From positions 1,674,001 through 1,738,000 of the forward strand of contig NZ_JRMB01000002.1 of assembly GCF_000759445.1 (NCBI RefSeq): a stretch of 64,000 bases of DNA. The letters run 5' to 3'. The notes under the pieces are model-generated. The model made no database searches, was not told where the DNA came from, and saw only the letters and a list, made by a program, of their open reading frames with translations. Within the stretch, counting starts at the first letter, position 1. The number at the start of each line of letters is the position of its first letter. Shown here piece after piece: positions 1 through 9,970 of this stretch. The position numbers were made by a program, and so were the translations under genes. Source of the DNA: Pseudomonas lutea (GTDB lineage Bacteria; Pseudomonadota; Gammaproteobacteria; Pseudomonadales; Pseudomonadaceae).

Positions 1-423
1 GCCATCGGCAAGCTGGTGCTGCGCGACATGCTGGAGCGCCAGCAGGAAGAGGAAGACGGCGCCGAAGGCGTGCAGATGATGACCCTGCACGCCTCCAAGG
101 GTCTGGAGTTTCCGTACGTGTTCATCATGGGCATGGAAGAAGAAATCCTTCCGCACCGCTCCAGCATCGAGGCCGATACCATCGAAGAAGAACGCCGGCT
201 CGCCTACGTGGGCATCACCCGCGCGCGGCAGACGCTGGCGTTCACCTTTGCGGCAAAGCGCAAACAGTACGGCGAAATCATCGATTGCCTGCCGAGCCGG
301 TTCCTTGATGAGCTGCCGCCGGACGATCTCGCCTGGGAGGGCAACGATGACACGCCCGTCGAAGTCAAAGCCGTACGCGGCAACACAGCATTGGCGGACA
401 TTCGCGCCATGCTCAAAAGATAA
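1..423 (+). CDS. rep: ATP-dependent DNA helicase Rep, C-terminal part
   Basis: This is the end of a superfamily 1 (UvrD/Rep) 3'-5' DNA helicase; the reading frame is open from the first base, so the start lies left of the window. The visible 140 residues hold the late helicase motifs: the [10 protein letters not shown] segment (motif V region) and VGITRARQ (motif VI, with the arginine finger). Rep removes proteins ahead of the replication fork and helps restart stalled forks. Rep rather than UvrD or PcrA is chosen because of the short tail after motif VI and because rep lies just before xpt in Pseudomonas as I recall it. The family is certain, the exact paralogue very likely. Confidence 0.9.
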   Translation, partial: AIGKLVLRDMLERQQEEEDGAEGVQMMTLHASKGLEFPYVFIMGMEEEILPHRSSIEADTIEEERRLAYVGITRARQTLAFTFAAKRKQYGEIIDCLPSRFLDELPPDDLAWEGNDDTPVEVKAVRGNTALADIRAMLKR

Positions 424-1032
<609 letters not shown>

Positions 1033-1058
1033 TCCAGATTCACCGCAGGAGACACGTT

Positions 1059-1943
1059 ATGGACATTGACGAAAAATTGAGCGTTGAGGCGTTCTTCGAT
1101 CCACAGACCTCGACCATCAGTTACCTGGTCATTGACCGCGCCACTCTTCATGCGGCGCTGATCGACAGCGTGCTGGATTACGATCCCAAATCCGGGCGCA
1201 CCAGCACTCAGTCTGCCGACAAGCTGATAGCACGGGTTCGCGAACTGGGCGTGTCGGTGCAGTGGATTCTGGAAACCCACGTACACGCCGATCACGTCTC
1301 GGCGGCGGCCTACCTGAAAGAGCAGCTTGGCGGTACCGTTGCAATTGGCAGCCACATCACTCGCGTGCAGAAAGTCTTCGGCACGTTGTTCAACGCCAAA
1401 GGCGATTTCGCCCGGGATGGCAGCCAGTTCGACCGCCTGCTGGAAGACGACGCGCATTTCCAGATCGGTAGCCTGCAAGCCAGAGCGATGCACACCCCCG
1501 GCCATACACCGGCCTGCATGACCTACGTGATCGAAGCCGGCGATGAAGCCGTGGCGTTCGTTGGCGATACGCTGTTCATGCCCGACTACGGCACCGCCCG
1601 GTGCGACTTTCCGGGGGCGGATGCACGCACGTTGTATCGCTCGGTCGGGCGCATTCTCAGTCTGCCGCCGCAGACGCGCCTGTTCATGTGCCACGACTAC
1701 CTGCCCAACGGGCGCGAGCTGATGTTCATGACCACGGTTGCCGAGCAACGCGCCAGCAACATCCATGTGCGTGAAGGCATCGGCGAGGACGCTTTTGTTG
1801 AAATGCGCGAGAAACGCGACGCCACGCTGGACATGCCGACGCTGATTCTTCCCTCGGTGCAGATCAACATGCGCGGCGGCAACATGCCGGAGGCGGAAGA
1901 CAACGGCGTGCGCTACCTGAAAGTACCGATCAACGCGCTGTAA
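1059..1943 (+). CDS. MBL-fold metallo-hydrolase, Blh/ETHE1-like (possible persulfide dioxygenase)
   Basis: A 294-residue metallo-beta-lactamase-fold enzyme. The metal-binding motif THVHADH lies at residues 73-79, followed by a second histidine in HTPGHTPACM, an aspartate in GDTLFMPDYG and a last histidine in FMCHDYLP. This pattern, and the phrase MPDYGTARCDFPGADA, are typical of the ETHE1/Blh group, whose members oxidise glutathione persulfide to sulfite. The ATG start is chosen because a CAGGAGA ribosome-binding site sits 6 bases upstream; an in-frame TTG at 1029 overlaps the end of xpt and lacks one. The next gene encodes a TauE/SafE permease, a common partner of Blh in sulfide detoxification. 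The persulfide substrate is inferred from family and context. Confidence 0.82.
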   Translation: MDIDEKLSVEAFFDPQTSTISYLVIDRATLHAALIDSVLDYDPKSGRTSTQSADKLIARVRELGVSVQWILETHVHADHVSAAAYLKEQLGGTVAIGSHITRVQKVFGTLFNAKGDFARDGSQFDRLLEDDAHFQIGSLQARAMHTPGHTPACMTYVIEAGDEAVAFVGDTLFMPDYGTARCDFPGADARTLYRSVGRILSLPPQTRLFMCHDYLPNGRELMFMTTVAEQRASNIHVREGIGEDAFVEMREKRDATLDMPTLILPSVQINMRGGNMPEAEDNGVRYLKVPINAL

Positions 1944-2021
1944 AACTTACCGAAGCGCCACTGAGTGGCGCTCATCACAGGCAGCCCTGCCCGGCAGCCT
2001 CACGGAACATGCCTGACTGAC

Positions 2022-2837
2022 ATGAATGAACACGAACTGATCGGAGCCGGCCTCGGTACGATCATTGGCGCGGTGTTGGCGCTGACCGGCGCGGGCGGCG
2101 GCATTCTTGCGGTGCCGTTGCTGGTCTTTGGCCTGGGTCTGACGATGATCGAAGCCGCCCCGGTCGGCCTGCTGGCGGTCGGCCTGGCCTCCGCAGTCGG
2201 TGCTGCACTGGGCCTGCGTCAAGGTATCGTTCGCTACCGGGCTGCCGTTTTTATCGCGCTGATCGGTATTGCGCTGTCCCCGGTAGGCCTGTGGCTGGCG
2301 CACCGGTTGCCCAATGCGCCGCTGGCACTGGGGTTCGCGTTGATCCTGTTTTATGTGTGCGGGCGGATCTACCGCAAAGCGGCTCATGAACTGCGCCACG
2401 GCAAGCCTCCCGAGCGAGGCGCTTTCAGGCCGTGCGTGGTCAATCCGCTGGTCGGTCGCTTGCGCTGGACCTTGCCCTGCGCCCGGTCACTGGCGGCGAC
2501 CGGTGCATTGGCAGGGCTGCTGTCGGGTTTGCTCGGAGTGGGCGGCGGCTTTGTGATCGTGCCAGCACTGACCCGTTACACCGATCTGGAGATGAAAAGC
2601 ATCGTTGCCACGTCACTCGCCGTCATCGCGCTGGTCTCGACGGGCAGCGTAATCACCGCCAGCGTCAGCGGTGCCATGCACTGGGCCGTGGGGGTTCCGT
2701 TCGCCTGCGGGGCGATCGCAGGACTTGTGGCAGGCCGACGAGTCAGTCGCTATCTGGCCGGCCCTAGATTGCAGCAGTTGTTCGCGGTGAGCGGCGTGTT
2801 CGCTGCCGTTCTGTTGGTCATCAAAACTCTCGGCTGA
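2022..2837 (+). CDS. Sulfite exporter TauE/SafE family protein (TSUP)
   Basis: A 271-residue inner-membrane protein with about eight hydrophobic segments in two related halves. Glycine-rich stretches in each half (ALTGAGGGILAVPLL and SGLLGVGGGFVIVPAL) are the signature of the TSUP family, which moves sulfite, organosulfonates or related anions. The chosen ATG gives an N-terminus that leads straight into the first membrane segment; an upstream in-frame ATG at 1965 would add a polar extension unusual for the family. It follows the MBL-fold hydrolase by 78 bases and probably shares its transcript, so export of sulfite made by that enzyme is a reasonable inference. The substrate cannot be read from sequence. 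Confidence 0.85.
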   Translation: MNEHELIGAGLGTIIGAVLALTGAGGGILAVPLLVFGLGLTMIEAAPVGLLAVGLASAVGAALGLRQGIVRYRAAVFIALIGIALSPVGLWLAHRLPNAPLALGFALILFYVCGRIYRKAAHELRHGKPPERGAFRPCVVNPLVGRLRWTLPCARSLAATGALAGLLSGLLGVGGGFVIVPALTRYTDLEMKSIVATSLAVIALVSTGSVITASVSGAMHWAVGVPFACGAIAGLVAGRRVSRYLAGPRLQQLFAVSGVFAAVLLVIKTLG

Positions 2838-2848
2838 TCCATACAGAT

Positions 2849-2877
2849 GCATTCGCGAGCAAGCTCGCTCCCACAAT
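2849..2877. repeat. REP-like element, GCGAGCAAGCTCGCTCC family
   Basis: A short imperfect palindrome (GCGAGCAAGCTCGCTCCCAC) follows the TauE/SafE gene. It is the core of a REP family very common between Pseudomonas genes. A weaker related stretch with GGTCGCAAAAGCGACC follows at about 2944-2960. It may form the 3' end hairpin of the transcript. Confidence 0.6.
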
Positions 2878-3017
2878 TTCACGCCCACAACCTCAACACA
2901 GGTCCGGCGCAACTCCACCGTAGGAGCAATCGGAGGTTACGACGGTCGCAAAAGCGACCGGTCTGTCACAGCAGCGTTGCCTGCCCCCACGCATTTCCGA
3001 GCAAACTCACCCTGAAC

Positions 3018-4940
3018 CTAGGACGTCGCTTGCAGGCCCGCCAACAACAGACGCTGATACAGCTCCTCGCGGAGCCCCTGCGGTTGATCCAGCCCCATGC
3101 GCTGCAAATGCACCGGAAACTCGCCTGCATCGGGCGCCTCCAGCGTGGCTTTGCCCAACTCGATGATTTCCGTGAGCTTGAACTTGCTCTTTAGCCAGTT
3201 CAGCGCTCGCAGAAGGTCGCGCTCCTCGGCAGTAAAATCGCTGCCCAACGGGTACTCGATGAACAACGAAGGGAACTGGCTGCGAATGTCCTTGAGCCGA
3301 TCGGGCGTGTTCTGACTAAACAGCGGGTCGAGGCGGAAATCCTTTGGCAACTTGCCAGCCTTCTGTGCCTGATCGATCAGCCCCGGCTGGAAGCGCGAAT
3401 CACTGACGTTGAGCAACGCCTCGATCACCGCCGCATCGGTTTTACCACGCAGATCGGCGATGCCGTATTCGGTAACGACGATGTCGCGCAAATGCCTCGG
3501 AATCGTCGTGTGCGCATAGTCCCAGACAATGTTGGAGCTGACCTCCCCGCCTGACTCGCGCCAGCTGCGCAGGATCAGCACCGAACGCGCGCCCTCAAGG
3601 GCATGGCCTTGCGCGACGAAGTTGTACTGCCCGCCCACGCCGCTGACGACTCGGCCATCGGCCAACTGGTCAGACACCGCTGCGCCCAGCAGCGTGACAG
3701 TGAAACAGCTGTTGATAAACCGCGCGTCGCGTCGTTGCAGACGCTTGAGCGTCTCGTTGCCGTAAAGCTCGTTGATGTAGCTGATGGCGGTCATGTTGAT
3801 CTGCGCAATTTGCGTTGGCGCAAACTCCCGCAGTCGATCGTAAAAGCTGCGCGGACCAAGAAAGAAGCCGCCATGAATCAGCACGCCGTCTCCATAGACC
3901 GACTCATCGAGAACCCCGTCATTCGCCATCTGCTGCAGCTCGACGTCCGCGTACACTTTGCGGCGAATGATCCCCGCTTCCAGCAACACCAGCAGGCCGT
4001 TGACCAACATTTCGCTGCAGCCGTACAGCCCGGTGGCGAAGGGCATCACCCCGCCTTCGGCCTCGATCAGCGGTTTCCAGGTGGAGATGCCGTCCAGTTC
4101 TGCCAGGCACGCCCGATAGGTATCGTTATCGGCCTGCCGCGCCAGCAATGCGGCGGTCAACGCATCGCCCATGGAGCCAATGCCGATCTGCAGCGTGCCA
4201 CCGTCACGCACCAGCATGCTCGCGTACAAACCAATGAAATGGTCCTGAATACCCACCGGCATATTGGGTGTGGAGAACAGCGTGCTGCGCTCCTCATGTT
4301 CGATCAGCAGGTCGAAAGTATCGATGCCGATCTCGGCGTCGCCCGGCATGTACGGCAGGTCCGCGTGCACATGGCCAAGCATCAGAATGCGCTCGCCTGC
4401 TGCCCGGCGTTTTTCCAGCATGGGCAACAGGTCAAGGGTGATGTCGGGGTTGCAGCTCAAGCTGAGGTGGTCGGGACGTTGAGGGTCGCGGGCGATCAGC
4501 TGCGCAACGAGGTTCAACCCGTTGGCGTTGATGTCCCGTGCGGCATGGCTGTAGTTGCTGCTGACGTAATCCTGCTGCGCCTCGTTGCTGCCCAACAGGC
4601 TGCCGGGCTGCATGAAAAACTGCTGAACGTGGACATTGGGCGGCAATTCGTCCCGGCGCAGGTCAGCGAGAAAGTCCAGCTCGGGGTAATCATCGAAAAC
4701 CCGCTCCAGAAAGGGCTCCAGGAAGCGCTTCTGCAAACCGTCGCCACCGTCTGGCCGTCCGAGGCACAACGCGGTGTACACAGTAAGTTGCCGATCCGGC
4801 AGCGATTTGATCCGGGCATAAAGCGCGTTGGCAAACCGATTGGGCTTGCCCAACCCCAGCGGCATACCCATGTGGACGTGCGCAGGCAACTCGGCCAGCA
4901 CGTGATCGACAGCTTGCTCGATCGAGCAGGATTGCGGCAT
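3018..4940 (-). CDS. Acetyl-CoA hydrolase/transferase family protein
   Basis: A 640-residue cytoplasmic protein of the CoA-transferase family I type (Ach1/Cat1-like). Family signatures visible are the stretch INMTAISYINELYGNE near the middle, GVGGQYNFVAQ and VTEYGIADLRGKTDAA in the C-terminal half. Such enzymes move CoA between short-chain acids or hydrolyse acetyl-CoA; the acceptor is not known here. The protein is longer than the usual 500-residue members because of about 100 extra residues after the conserved core. A clear GGAGAG ribosome-binding site precedes the ATG. It stands alone, facing the TauE/SafE gene tail-to-tail. Confidence 0.85.
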   Translation of the reverse strand: MPQSCSIEQAVDHVLAELPAHVHMGMPLGLGKPNRFANALYARIKSLPDRQLTVYTALCLGRPDGGDGLQKRFLEPFLERVFDDYPELDFLADLRRDELPPNVHVQQFFMQPGSLLGSNEAQQDYVSSNYSHAARDINANGLNLVAQLIARDPQRPDHLSLSCNPDITLDLLPMLEKRRAAGERILMLGHVHADLPYMPGDAEIGIDTFDLLIEHEERSTLFSTPNMPVGIQDHFIGLYASMLVRDGGTLQIGIGSMGDALTAALLARQADNDTYRACLAELDGISTWKPLIEAEGGVMPFATGLYGCSEMLVNGLLVLLEAGIIRRKVYADVELQQMANDGVLDESVYGDGVLIHGGFFLGPRSFYDRLREFAPTQIAQINMTAISYINELYGNETLKRLQRRDARFINSCFTVTLLGAAVSDQLADGRVVSGVGGQYNFVAQGHALEGARSVLILRSWRESGGEVSSNIVWDYAHTTIPRHLRDIVVTEYGIADLRGKTDAAVIEALLNVSDSRFQPGLIDQAQKAGKLPKDFRLDPLFSQNTPDRLKDIRSQFPSLFIEYPLGSDFTAEERDLLRALNWLKSKFKLTEIIELGKATLEAPDAGEFPVHLQRMGLDQPQGLREELYQRLLLAGLQATS

Positions 4941-5042
4941 CCGGCCTCTCCTGATTGTTATTTGATGGGCGTTGGACCGAGGCTTCAGGTTATTTGCTGC
5001 ATTGCGCCCTGCGATGTGATTGCAAAGGGCGTCGCTAGCGGT

Positions 5043-5348
5043 TCATTGATCCCGTTTTGTATCGATGTCCACCAGCTTGTCTTCGATAAATCGCAAATGC
5101 TGCCGAGCGCCGTTGCGCGGGCCGTATATCCACATACTCACCTTTGCGGCGTTCAGCCTCGGAACGCCATTCGCTGTGAGCGCAGGCAATTGGTCAACGC
5201 TGCTGTCAGGCGCTCCGCACTTCTGGCGAACCACATCGGCAGTATCGCCCAGGCTGATAAGCGCGGTACCGCAGCGCATGGTCGCTGACGCGTTCCCGAC
5301 GTACAGCAACGTTGCCAGCGCGATCAACATCAGCTTCGGACCTGTCAT
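5043..5348 (-). CDS. DUF2845 domain protein, secreted
   Basis: A 101-residue protein with an N-terminal signal peptide (hydrophobic residues 5-18, cleavage probably after NASA) and two cysteines in the mature part (MRCG and RQKCG). The pattern RCGTALISLGD...VRQKCGAP matches DUF2845, a small periplasmic family of unknown function in Pseudomonas. It lies 29 bases after pauR on the same strand and may share its transcript. Nothing in it links it to polyamine use. Confidence 0.75.
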   Translation of the reverse strand: MTGPKLMLIALATLLYVGNASATMRCGTALISLGDTADVVRQKCGAPDSSVDQLPALTANGVPRLNAAKVSMWIYGPRNGARQHLRFIEDKLVDIDTKRDQ

Positions 5349-5377
5349 TCACTGCAATCCCGAGTCTGGCGCCGCGA

Positions 5378-5926
5378 TCAGAAATTCGCCGGCGTGGCCG
5401 CGCTGATCAGCCGTGCAGGAACGTCGAATGGGTTGCGAAAGCGATGCGGTCGTGAGCTCTCGAAGTAGTAGCTGTCGCCCTCTTCAAGCACGTAGGTGTC
5501 TAGACCGACCACCAGTTCAAGACGGCCCTCGACCAGAATCCCGGTCTCCTCGCCTTCATGCACGAGCATCTCGACGCCCGTATCAGCCCCCGGCGGGTAA
5601 ACCTCGGAAAGGAACGCAATGGCGCGGCTCGGATGGGATTTGCCGACCAGCTTCATGGTCACGGCACCGTCCGAGATATCGATCAGTTCACTGGCCTTGT
5701 AGACCACTTGGGTAGGATTTTCGGGTTCGAGCTCTTCGGAAAAGAACTCCACCATGGACATCGGTATGCCGCCCAGCACCTTGCGCAGCGAACTGATCGA
5801 GGGGCTGACGCTGTTTTTCTCGATCATGGAGATGGTGCTGTTGGTCACGCCCGCTCGTTTGGCGAGTTCACGCTGGGACAGACCTTTGAGTTTACGAATG
5901 GATTGCAGTCGTTCACCGACGTCCAA
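5378..5926 (-). CDS. pauR: PauR, XRE-cupin repressor of polyamine catabolism
   Basis: A 182-residue regulator with an N-terminal helix-turn-helix of the XRE/Cro type (about residues 1-60, including LSQRELAKRAGVTNSTISMIE) and a C-terminal cupin fold (about 95-180) that binds the effector. It resembles E. coli PuuR, and its position just beyond dadX matches PauR of P. aeruginosa, which represses the gamma-glutamylation genes for putrescine and cadaverine use. The start is taken as TTG because AGGAGG lies 6 bases before it; the in-frame ATG eight codons upstream would place that Shine-Dalgarno sequence inside the gene. Likely targets in this window are kauB and the pauB-like gene. Confidence 0.85.
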   Translation of the reverse strand: MDVGERLQSIRKLKGLSQRELAKRAGVTNSTISMIEKNSVSPSISSLRKVLGGIPMSMVEFFSEELEPENPTQVVYKASELIDISDGAVTMKLVGKSHPSRAIAFLSEVYPPGADTGVEMLVHEGEETGILVEGRLELVVGLDTYVLEEGDSYYFESSRPHRFRNPFDVPARLISAATPANF

Positions 5927-6085
5927 TGCGGGAGTCCTCCTGATGATCATGTTGGGTCAAGTGGCAGCCATCATGGCAACAGCGTTCAGTATTTACAACA
6001 CTTGAGCCCATGGCCGGATCAGCCAGGGGACTAGCGGCGGCGGCAGGCTGCAACAGGAGTTATCGCAGCCGTCCGAGGTGCGGGA

Positions 6086-7159
6086 TCAGCGGCCGGAATA
6101 GAGCCTTGGCACGCGCTTGAGGTTGCAGAGAATCTGATAAGGGATCATGCCCGCGTGCGCTGCGACGTCGCTGATGAGGATGTTTTTGCCCCACAGCTCC
6201 ACGTCGCTGCCCAAACCTGAGCCCGGCACGTCGGTCAGGTCGACGCAGAGCATGTCCATCGACACTCGCCCCAACAACTGGCTGCGATGCCCATTGATCA
6301 TCACCGGCGTACCGGTTGGCGCCTGACGGGGATAGCCGTCGGCGTAACCCATCGCGACCACACCGATGCGCATGCTGCGCTCGGCGATAAAGGTGCCGCC
6401 GTAGCCGACCGGCTCGCCAGCGGGCAGATCCCGAACGCAAATCACTCGGGATTCAAGACTCATCACCGGCTGCAGGCGGTCTGCCACGGACTGCGGCTGA
6501 TCGAAGGGTGTCGCGCCGTAAAGCATGATGCCTGGACGGACCCAGTCGCTTGGTACCGTGGGCCAGCCCATCACGGCGGGGGAATTGCGCAGGCTGATTT
6601 CTGCGGACAAGCCCGCACGCGCCGACTGGAATATCGCGACCTGCTCGTCTGTACGCGCGCTGTCCAGCTCGTCGGCGCGGGCGAAGTGGCTCATCAGAAC
6701 GACTTTGGCGGCCTTGCCACTGCTCAGCAACCGTCGATGCGCCGCCTGAAATTCCGAAGGATGAATACCGACGCGATGCATCCCCGAATCCATCTTCAGC
6801 CAGAGATTCAGCGGTTCGGCGAGTGATGCCTGCTCGATAACGTCGACCTGCCACAACGAATGCACAACGCACCAGAAATCGTGCTCGACGATCAGCGCCA
6901 GTTCGTCCGCCTCGAAAAAGCCTTCCAGCAGCAGAATCGGCGCACGGATGCCGGCCTGACGCAGTTCGAGTGCCTCTTCGATACACGCCACGGCAAAGCC
7001 GTCCGCCTGAGACTCCAACGCCTGCGCAACGCTTACAGCGCCATGCCCATAGGCATCGGCCTTGATGACAGCCAACGCCTTGGCATTGGCGGTGTCCCGG
7101 GCCAGTTGGTAGTTGTGGCGCAAGGCCTGGAGGTCAATAACGGCGCGGGCTGGACGCAT
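6086..7159 (-). CDS. dadX: Catabolic alanine racemase DadX
   Basis: A 357-residue PLP enzyme interconverting L- and D-alanine. The PLP lysine is K33 in [11 protein letters not shown], and the catalytic tyrosine lies in GYGGTF near residue 260. It is the last gene of the transcription unit dadA-ridA-dadX: racemisation feeds D-alanine to the dehydrogenase DadA, and DadR, divergently encoded, responds to alanine. Place in the dad cluster is why it is called DadX and not the biosynthetic Alr. A REP hairpin separates it from ridA, which may change the stability of its message relative to the upstream genes. Confidence 0.93.
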   Translation of the reverse strand: MRPARAVIDLQALRHNYQLARDTANAKALAVIKADAYGHGAVSVAQALESQADGFAVACIEEALELRQAGIRAPILLLEGFFEADELALIVEHDFWCVVHSLWQVDVIEQASLAEPLNLWLKMDSGMHRVGIHPSEFQAAHRRLLSSGKAAKVVLMSHFARADELDSARTDEQVAIFQSARAGLSAEISLRNSPAVMGWPTVPSDWVRPGIMLYGATPFDQPQSVADRLQPVMSLESRVICVRDLPAGEPVGYGGTFIAERSMRIGVVAMGYADGYPRQAPTGTPVMINGHRSQLLGRVSMDMLCVDLTDVPGSGLGSDVELWGKNILISDVAAHAGMIPYQILCNLKRVPRLYSGR

Positions 7160-7193
7160 GGTGGGGCTTCTTGATCAGGGTTGGAGAATCTTC

Positions 7194-7276
7194 AGGAACG
7201 CGCTTGCCCGCGATTGCGGCGTGTCAGGCGAGGCCGATGCAGCTGACCTGTCTTCGCGGGCGGGCGCGCTCCTAAA
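7194..7276. repeat. REPIN-like inverted pair between ridA and dadX
   Basis: Two inverted arms, AGGAACGCGCTTGCCCGCGA and CGCGGGCGGGCGCGCTCCT, separated by about 45 bases, form a long hairpin inside the dad transcription unit. The arms belong to the GCGCGCTCC/REP type of Pseudomonas. Such intergenic hairpins in operons can stabilise the upstream message. Confidence 0.65.
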
Positions 7277-7335
7277 AGATGTTGCGTATGTTTTCAGCAG
7301 CACACCGGCGCGCAGCGTGCCAAGGAGTTCTCGAC

Positions 7336-7689
7336 TTAAGGCAGCGCCGCGACCACCGACAGCTCGACCAGAATCCCGGGCTCGCACAGTTTGGCTTCCA
7401 CTGTGGCTCGCGCCGGCGCAAGGCCTCTTGGCAGCCAGGTATCCCAGACGCTGTTCATGCCGGCGAAATGCGCGTCGATATCCTTCAGGTAAATCGTCAC
7501 TGACAGAATGCGGGTTTTGTCGGTACCGGCGAGGTCCAGCAGTCGCTCGATGTTATGAAGCGTCTCGCGGGTCTGTTGCTCTATCCCCGCCGCCATGTCG
7601 TCGGCCACTTGCCCGGCAAGATAAACGGTGCCGTTGTGGACGACCAACTGGCTCATGCGCTCATTGGTGAGCTGGCGCTGAATGGACAT
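7336..7689 (-). CDS. RidA family enamine/imine deaminase in the dad cluster
   Basis: A 117-residue Rid (YjgF/YER057c/UK114) protein. It has the family features VYLAGQV, the conserved arginine in [12 protein letters not shown] and the C-terminal [15 protein letters not shown] region. Rid proteins hydrolyse reactive imines or enamines released by PLP enzymes or amino-acid oxidases to keto acids and ammonia. DadA makes an imine (2-iminopropionate) from D-alanine, so this protein probably clears it. Its start lies 29 bases inside the end of dadA, which ties its translation to dadA. A second Rid protein is encoded after spoT. Confidence 0.88.
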   Translation of the reverse strand: MSIQRQLTNERMSQLVVHNGTVYLAGQVADDMAAGIEQQTRETLHNIERLLDLAGTDKTRILSVTIYLKDIDAHFAGMNSVWDTWLPRGLAPARATVEAKLCEPGILVELSVVAALP

Positions 7690-8962
7690 GTCTTGCGTTC
7701 TCCCTGGAGCTGCCGTAACGAGAAATATCGAGGCCTTCAGCGCTGATTTGTGGCGTTTTGCGGGCGATCAGGTCGGCCAGCAATCTGCCCGAACCGCAGG
7801 CCATCGTCCAACCCAACGTACCATGGCCGGTGTTGAGAAACAGATTGCGATACGGCGTGGCGCCTACGATCGGCGTCCCGTCCGGCGTGGTCGGGCGCAG
7901 ACCGGTCCAGAAGCTGGCTTGCTGCAGATCGCCGCCGTGAGGATAAAGATCGTTGACGATCATCTCCAGCGTCTCGCGGCGACGAGGATTGAGCGACAGG
8001 TCGAACCCGGCAATCTCGGCCATGCCACCCACCCGGATGCGATTGTCAAAGCGGGTAATCGCGACCTTGTAGGTCTCATCGAGAATGGTCGACGTCGGCG
8101 CCATCGCAGGGTCGGTGATCGGCACCGTCAGCGAGTAACCCTTGAGCGGGTAAACCGGCGCCTTGATGCCCAGAGGCTTGAGCAGTTGCGGCGAGTAGCT
8201 GCCAAGCGCCAGCACGTAGCGGTCAGCAGTTTCGAGTTTGCCGTTGATGCGGACGCCGTGGATGCTGTCGCCGGCAAATTCGATGGAATCAATGGACTGA
8301 CCGAAACGGAATTCAACGCCCAGCTTCACGCACATCTCGGCCAGACGTGTCGTAAACAGCTGGCAGTCGCCGGTTTGATCATTGGGAAGGCGCAGTGCGC
8401 CACTGAGGATATTGCTGACGCTCGCCAGAGCCGGCTCAACGCGGGCGATGCCTTCGCGATCAAGTACCTCATAGGGCACACCGGCTTGCTCAAGCACCGC
8501 GATGTCTTTGGCGGCGTTGTCCAGTTGCTCCTGGGTGCGGAACAGCTGAGTCGTGCCCAAGCTGCGGCCCTCGTAGGAGATCCCGGTCTCGGCGCGCAGC
8601 TCGTCAAGGCAGTCGCGGCTGTACTCGGACAGCCGCACCATGCGCTCCTTGTTCACGGCATAGCGGTTTTGGGTGCAGTTGCGCAGCATCTGCGCCATCC
8701 ACAGATATTGATCGATATCCGCCGTCGCCTTGATCGCCAGCGGTGCATGGCGCTGCATCAGCCATTTGAGCGCTTTGAGCGGCACACCCGGAGCGGCCCA
8801 CGGCGAGGCATAACCCGGCGAGACCTGCCCGGCATTGGCGAAACTGGTCTCCATGGCAGCGGCCGGCTGACGGTCCACGACAGTCACCTCAAAGCCGGCG
8901 CGCGCCAGGTAATACGCACTGGTGGTACCTATGACGCCACTTCCAAGGACCAGGACGCGCAT
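7661..8962 (-). CDS. dadA: D-amino acid dehydrogenase small subunit DadA
   Basis: A 433-residue FAD-dependent dehydrogenase oxidising D-alanine and other D-amino acids to keto acids at the inner membrane, passing electrons to the respiratory chain. The N-terminal dinucleotide-binding motif [18 protein letters not shown] starts at residue 3, and the C-terminal DAO fold shows [14 protein letters not shown] and [14 protein letters not shown]. The ATG at MRVLVLGSG is chosen because it sets the usual length and nucleotide-fold position; an in-frame start 74 codons upstream would run through the promoter region. It is the first gene of the cluster with ridA and dadX, transcribed away from dadR. Confidence 0.94.
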   Translation of the reverse strand: MRVLVLGSGVIGTTSAYYLARAGFEVTVVDRQPAAAMETSFANAGQVSPGYASPWAAPGVPLKALKWLMQRHAPLAIKATADIDQYLWMAQMLRNCTQNRYAVNKERMVRLSEYSRDCLDELRAETGISYEGRSLGTTQLFRTQEQLDNAAKDIAVLEQAGVPYEVLDREGIARVEPALASVSNILSGALRLPNDQTGDCQLFTTRLAEMCVKLGVEFRFGQSIDSIEFAGDSIHGVRINGKLETADRYVLALGSYSPQLLKPLGIKAPVYPLKGYSLTVPITDPAMAPTSTILDETYKVAITRFDNRIRVGGMAEIAGFDLSLNPRRRETLEMIVNDLYPHGGDLQQASFWTGLRPTTPDGTPIVGATPYRNLFLNTGHGTLGWTMACGSGRLLADLIARKTPQISAEGLDISRYGSSRENARHVHSAPAHQ

Positions 8963-9009
8963 GTTGATTCCCTCATCGCGGATATCCGCTGACGCTTTCA
9001 AGTTAAGGC

Positions 9010-9060
9010 AAGGATGTGCGCAGTATAAAAAGGCCCGAGCAGTGCTTTTGACTATATAAC
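9010..9060 (-). promoter_or_regulatory. Probable dadA promoter region
   Basis: On the minus strand a TATACT box (plus-strand AGTATA at 9022-9027) lies about 60 bases before the dadA ATG and fits a sigma-70 -10 element. No good -35 is seen at 17 bases, which would suit an activator-dependent promoter; the region up to dadR is A/T-rich and is where DadR would bind. Confidence 0.45.
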
Positions 9061-9115
9061 AGCCTATATTCGGTGTTTTCTCTCGACGACCGCCGTTTTG
9101 ACAGAGGGCCTTGTG

Positions 9116-9604
9116 ATGCGCACCCAACACCAGTCCAGACGCGAACTGGACAAGATTGATCGCAACATTCTGCGCATCCTGCAAAACGACGGCAGGATTT
9201 CCTTCACTGAACTGGGCGAACGCGTGGGGCTGTCTACCACGCCCTGTACAGAACGGGTCCGCCGTCTGGAGCGTGAAGGGATCATCATGGGCTACAACGC
9301 CCGCCTCAATCCGCAGAACCTCAAAGCCAGCCTGCTGGTGTTTGTCGAGATCAGCCTGGATTACAAGTCAGGCGACACGTTTGAAGAGTTCAGACGCGCG
9401 GTGCTTAAACTGCCGCATGTGCTGGAATGCCACTTGGTGTCAGGGGACTTTGACTACCTGGTTAAAGCGCGGATTTCCGAGATGGCGTCGTACCGCAAGT
9501 TGCTGGGCGACATCCTGCTCAAGCTGCCCCACGTACGGGAATCCAAAAGCTATATCGTGATGGAAGAGGTAAAGGAGAGTTTGTGTTTGCCGATCCCCGA
9601 ATAG
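9116..9604 (+). CDS. dadR: Lrp/AsnC family regulator DadR
   Basis: A 162-residue leucine-responsive-type regulator. The N-terminal winged helix-turn-helix (about residues 12-60, with [20 protein letters not shown]) is followed by an AsnC ligand-binding domain (about 75-150). In P. aeruginosa DadR activates dadAX in response to alanine. The ATG start gives [20 protein letters not shown], the usual N-terminus; an in-frame TTG six codons upstream has no better ribosome-binding site. It is divergent from dadA with 153 bases between the two start codons, a space that must hold both promoters and the DadR sites. Confidence 0.93.
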   Translation: MRTQHQSRRELDKIDRNILRILQNDGRISFTELGERVGLSTTPCTERVRRLEREGIIMGYNARLNPQNLKASLLVFVEISLDYKSGDTFEEFRRAVLKLPHVLECHLVSGDFDYLVKARISEMASYRKLLGDILLKLPHVRESKSYIVMEEVKESLCLPIPE

Positions 9605-9616
9605 CACCTTAAACCC

Positions 9617-9970
9617 TCAAACCAGCACTTGCCGCGTGGAGGCGATGAACTCATGCACTTGCTTTTCGACGCGCGGGTGAATCAGCACCTCCGGCCGGCG
9701 GCCATTAGGGCATGGCAGGGTTTCAGTGGTGCCGAACAAACGACAGATCAGCGGCCGCTCCTCGTAAACCGTGCAACCGTTTGGACCCAGATGCACGCAG
9801 TTCAGCTCGTCGAGCGCGGCCTCTTGCTCGGCGGCGGTCTTGCGCGGCAAACGCGACATTTCTTCGGAAGACGTCGTTACAGGCCCGCAGCAGTCGTGGC
9901 ACCCTGGCACACACTCGAAGGACGGAATCTGACGCCGCAGATCGCGGATTTTCTCGCTGTTGCAACCCAT
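9617..9970 (-). CDS. YkgJ family cysteine-cluster protein
   Basis: A 117-residue cytoplasmic protein of the YkgJ (CxxCxxCC) family. Cysteines lie in ECVPGCHDCCGP near the N-terminus, in CVHLGPNGCTVYEERPLICRLFG and near the C-terminus (LPC), a pattern thought to bind zinc or an Fe-S cluster. The biochemical role is unknown. A strong AGGAGG site precedes the ATG. It faces dadR tail-to-tail, with only 12 bases between the stops. Confidence 0.82.
   Translation of the reverse strand: MGCNSEKIRDLRRQIPSFECVPGCHDCCGPVTTSSEEMSRLPRKTAAEQEAALDELNCVHLGPNGCTVYEERPLICRLFGTTETLPCPNGRRPEVLIHPRVEKQVHEFIASTRQVLV

Noticed and set aside
3603..5288. 561-codon open frame on the plus strand opposite the acetyl-CoA hydrolase gene
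   Set aside because: It mirrors a highly conserved enzyme on the other strand. High-GC coding DNA often leaves long antisense frames, and the translation shows no family.
7682..8992. 436-codon frame opposite dadA
   Set aside because: Entirely antisense to a clear dadA, without ribosome-binding site or recognisable domain.
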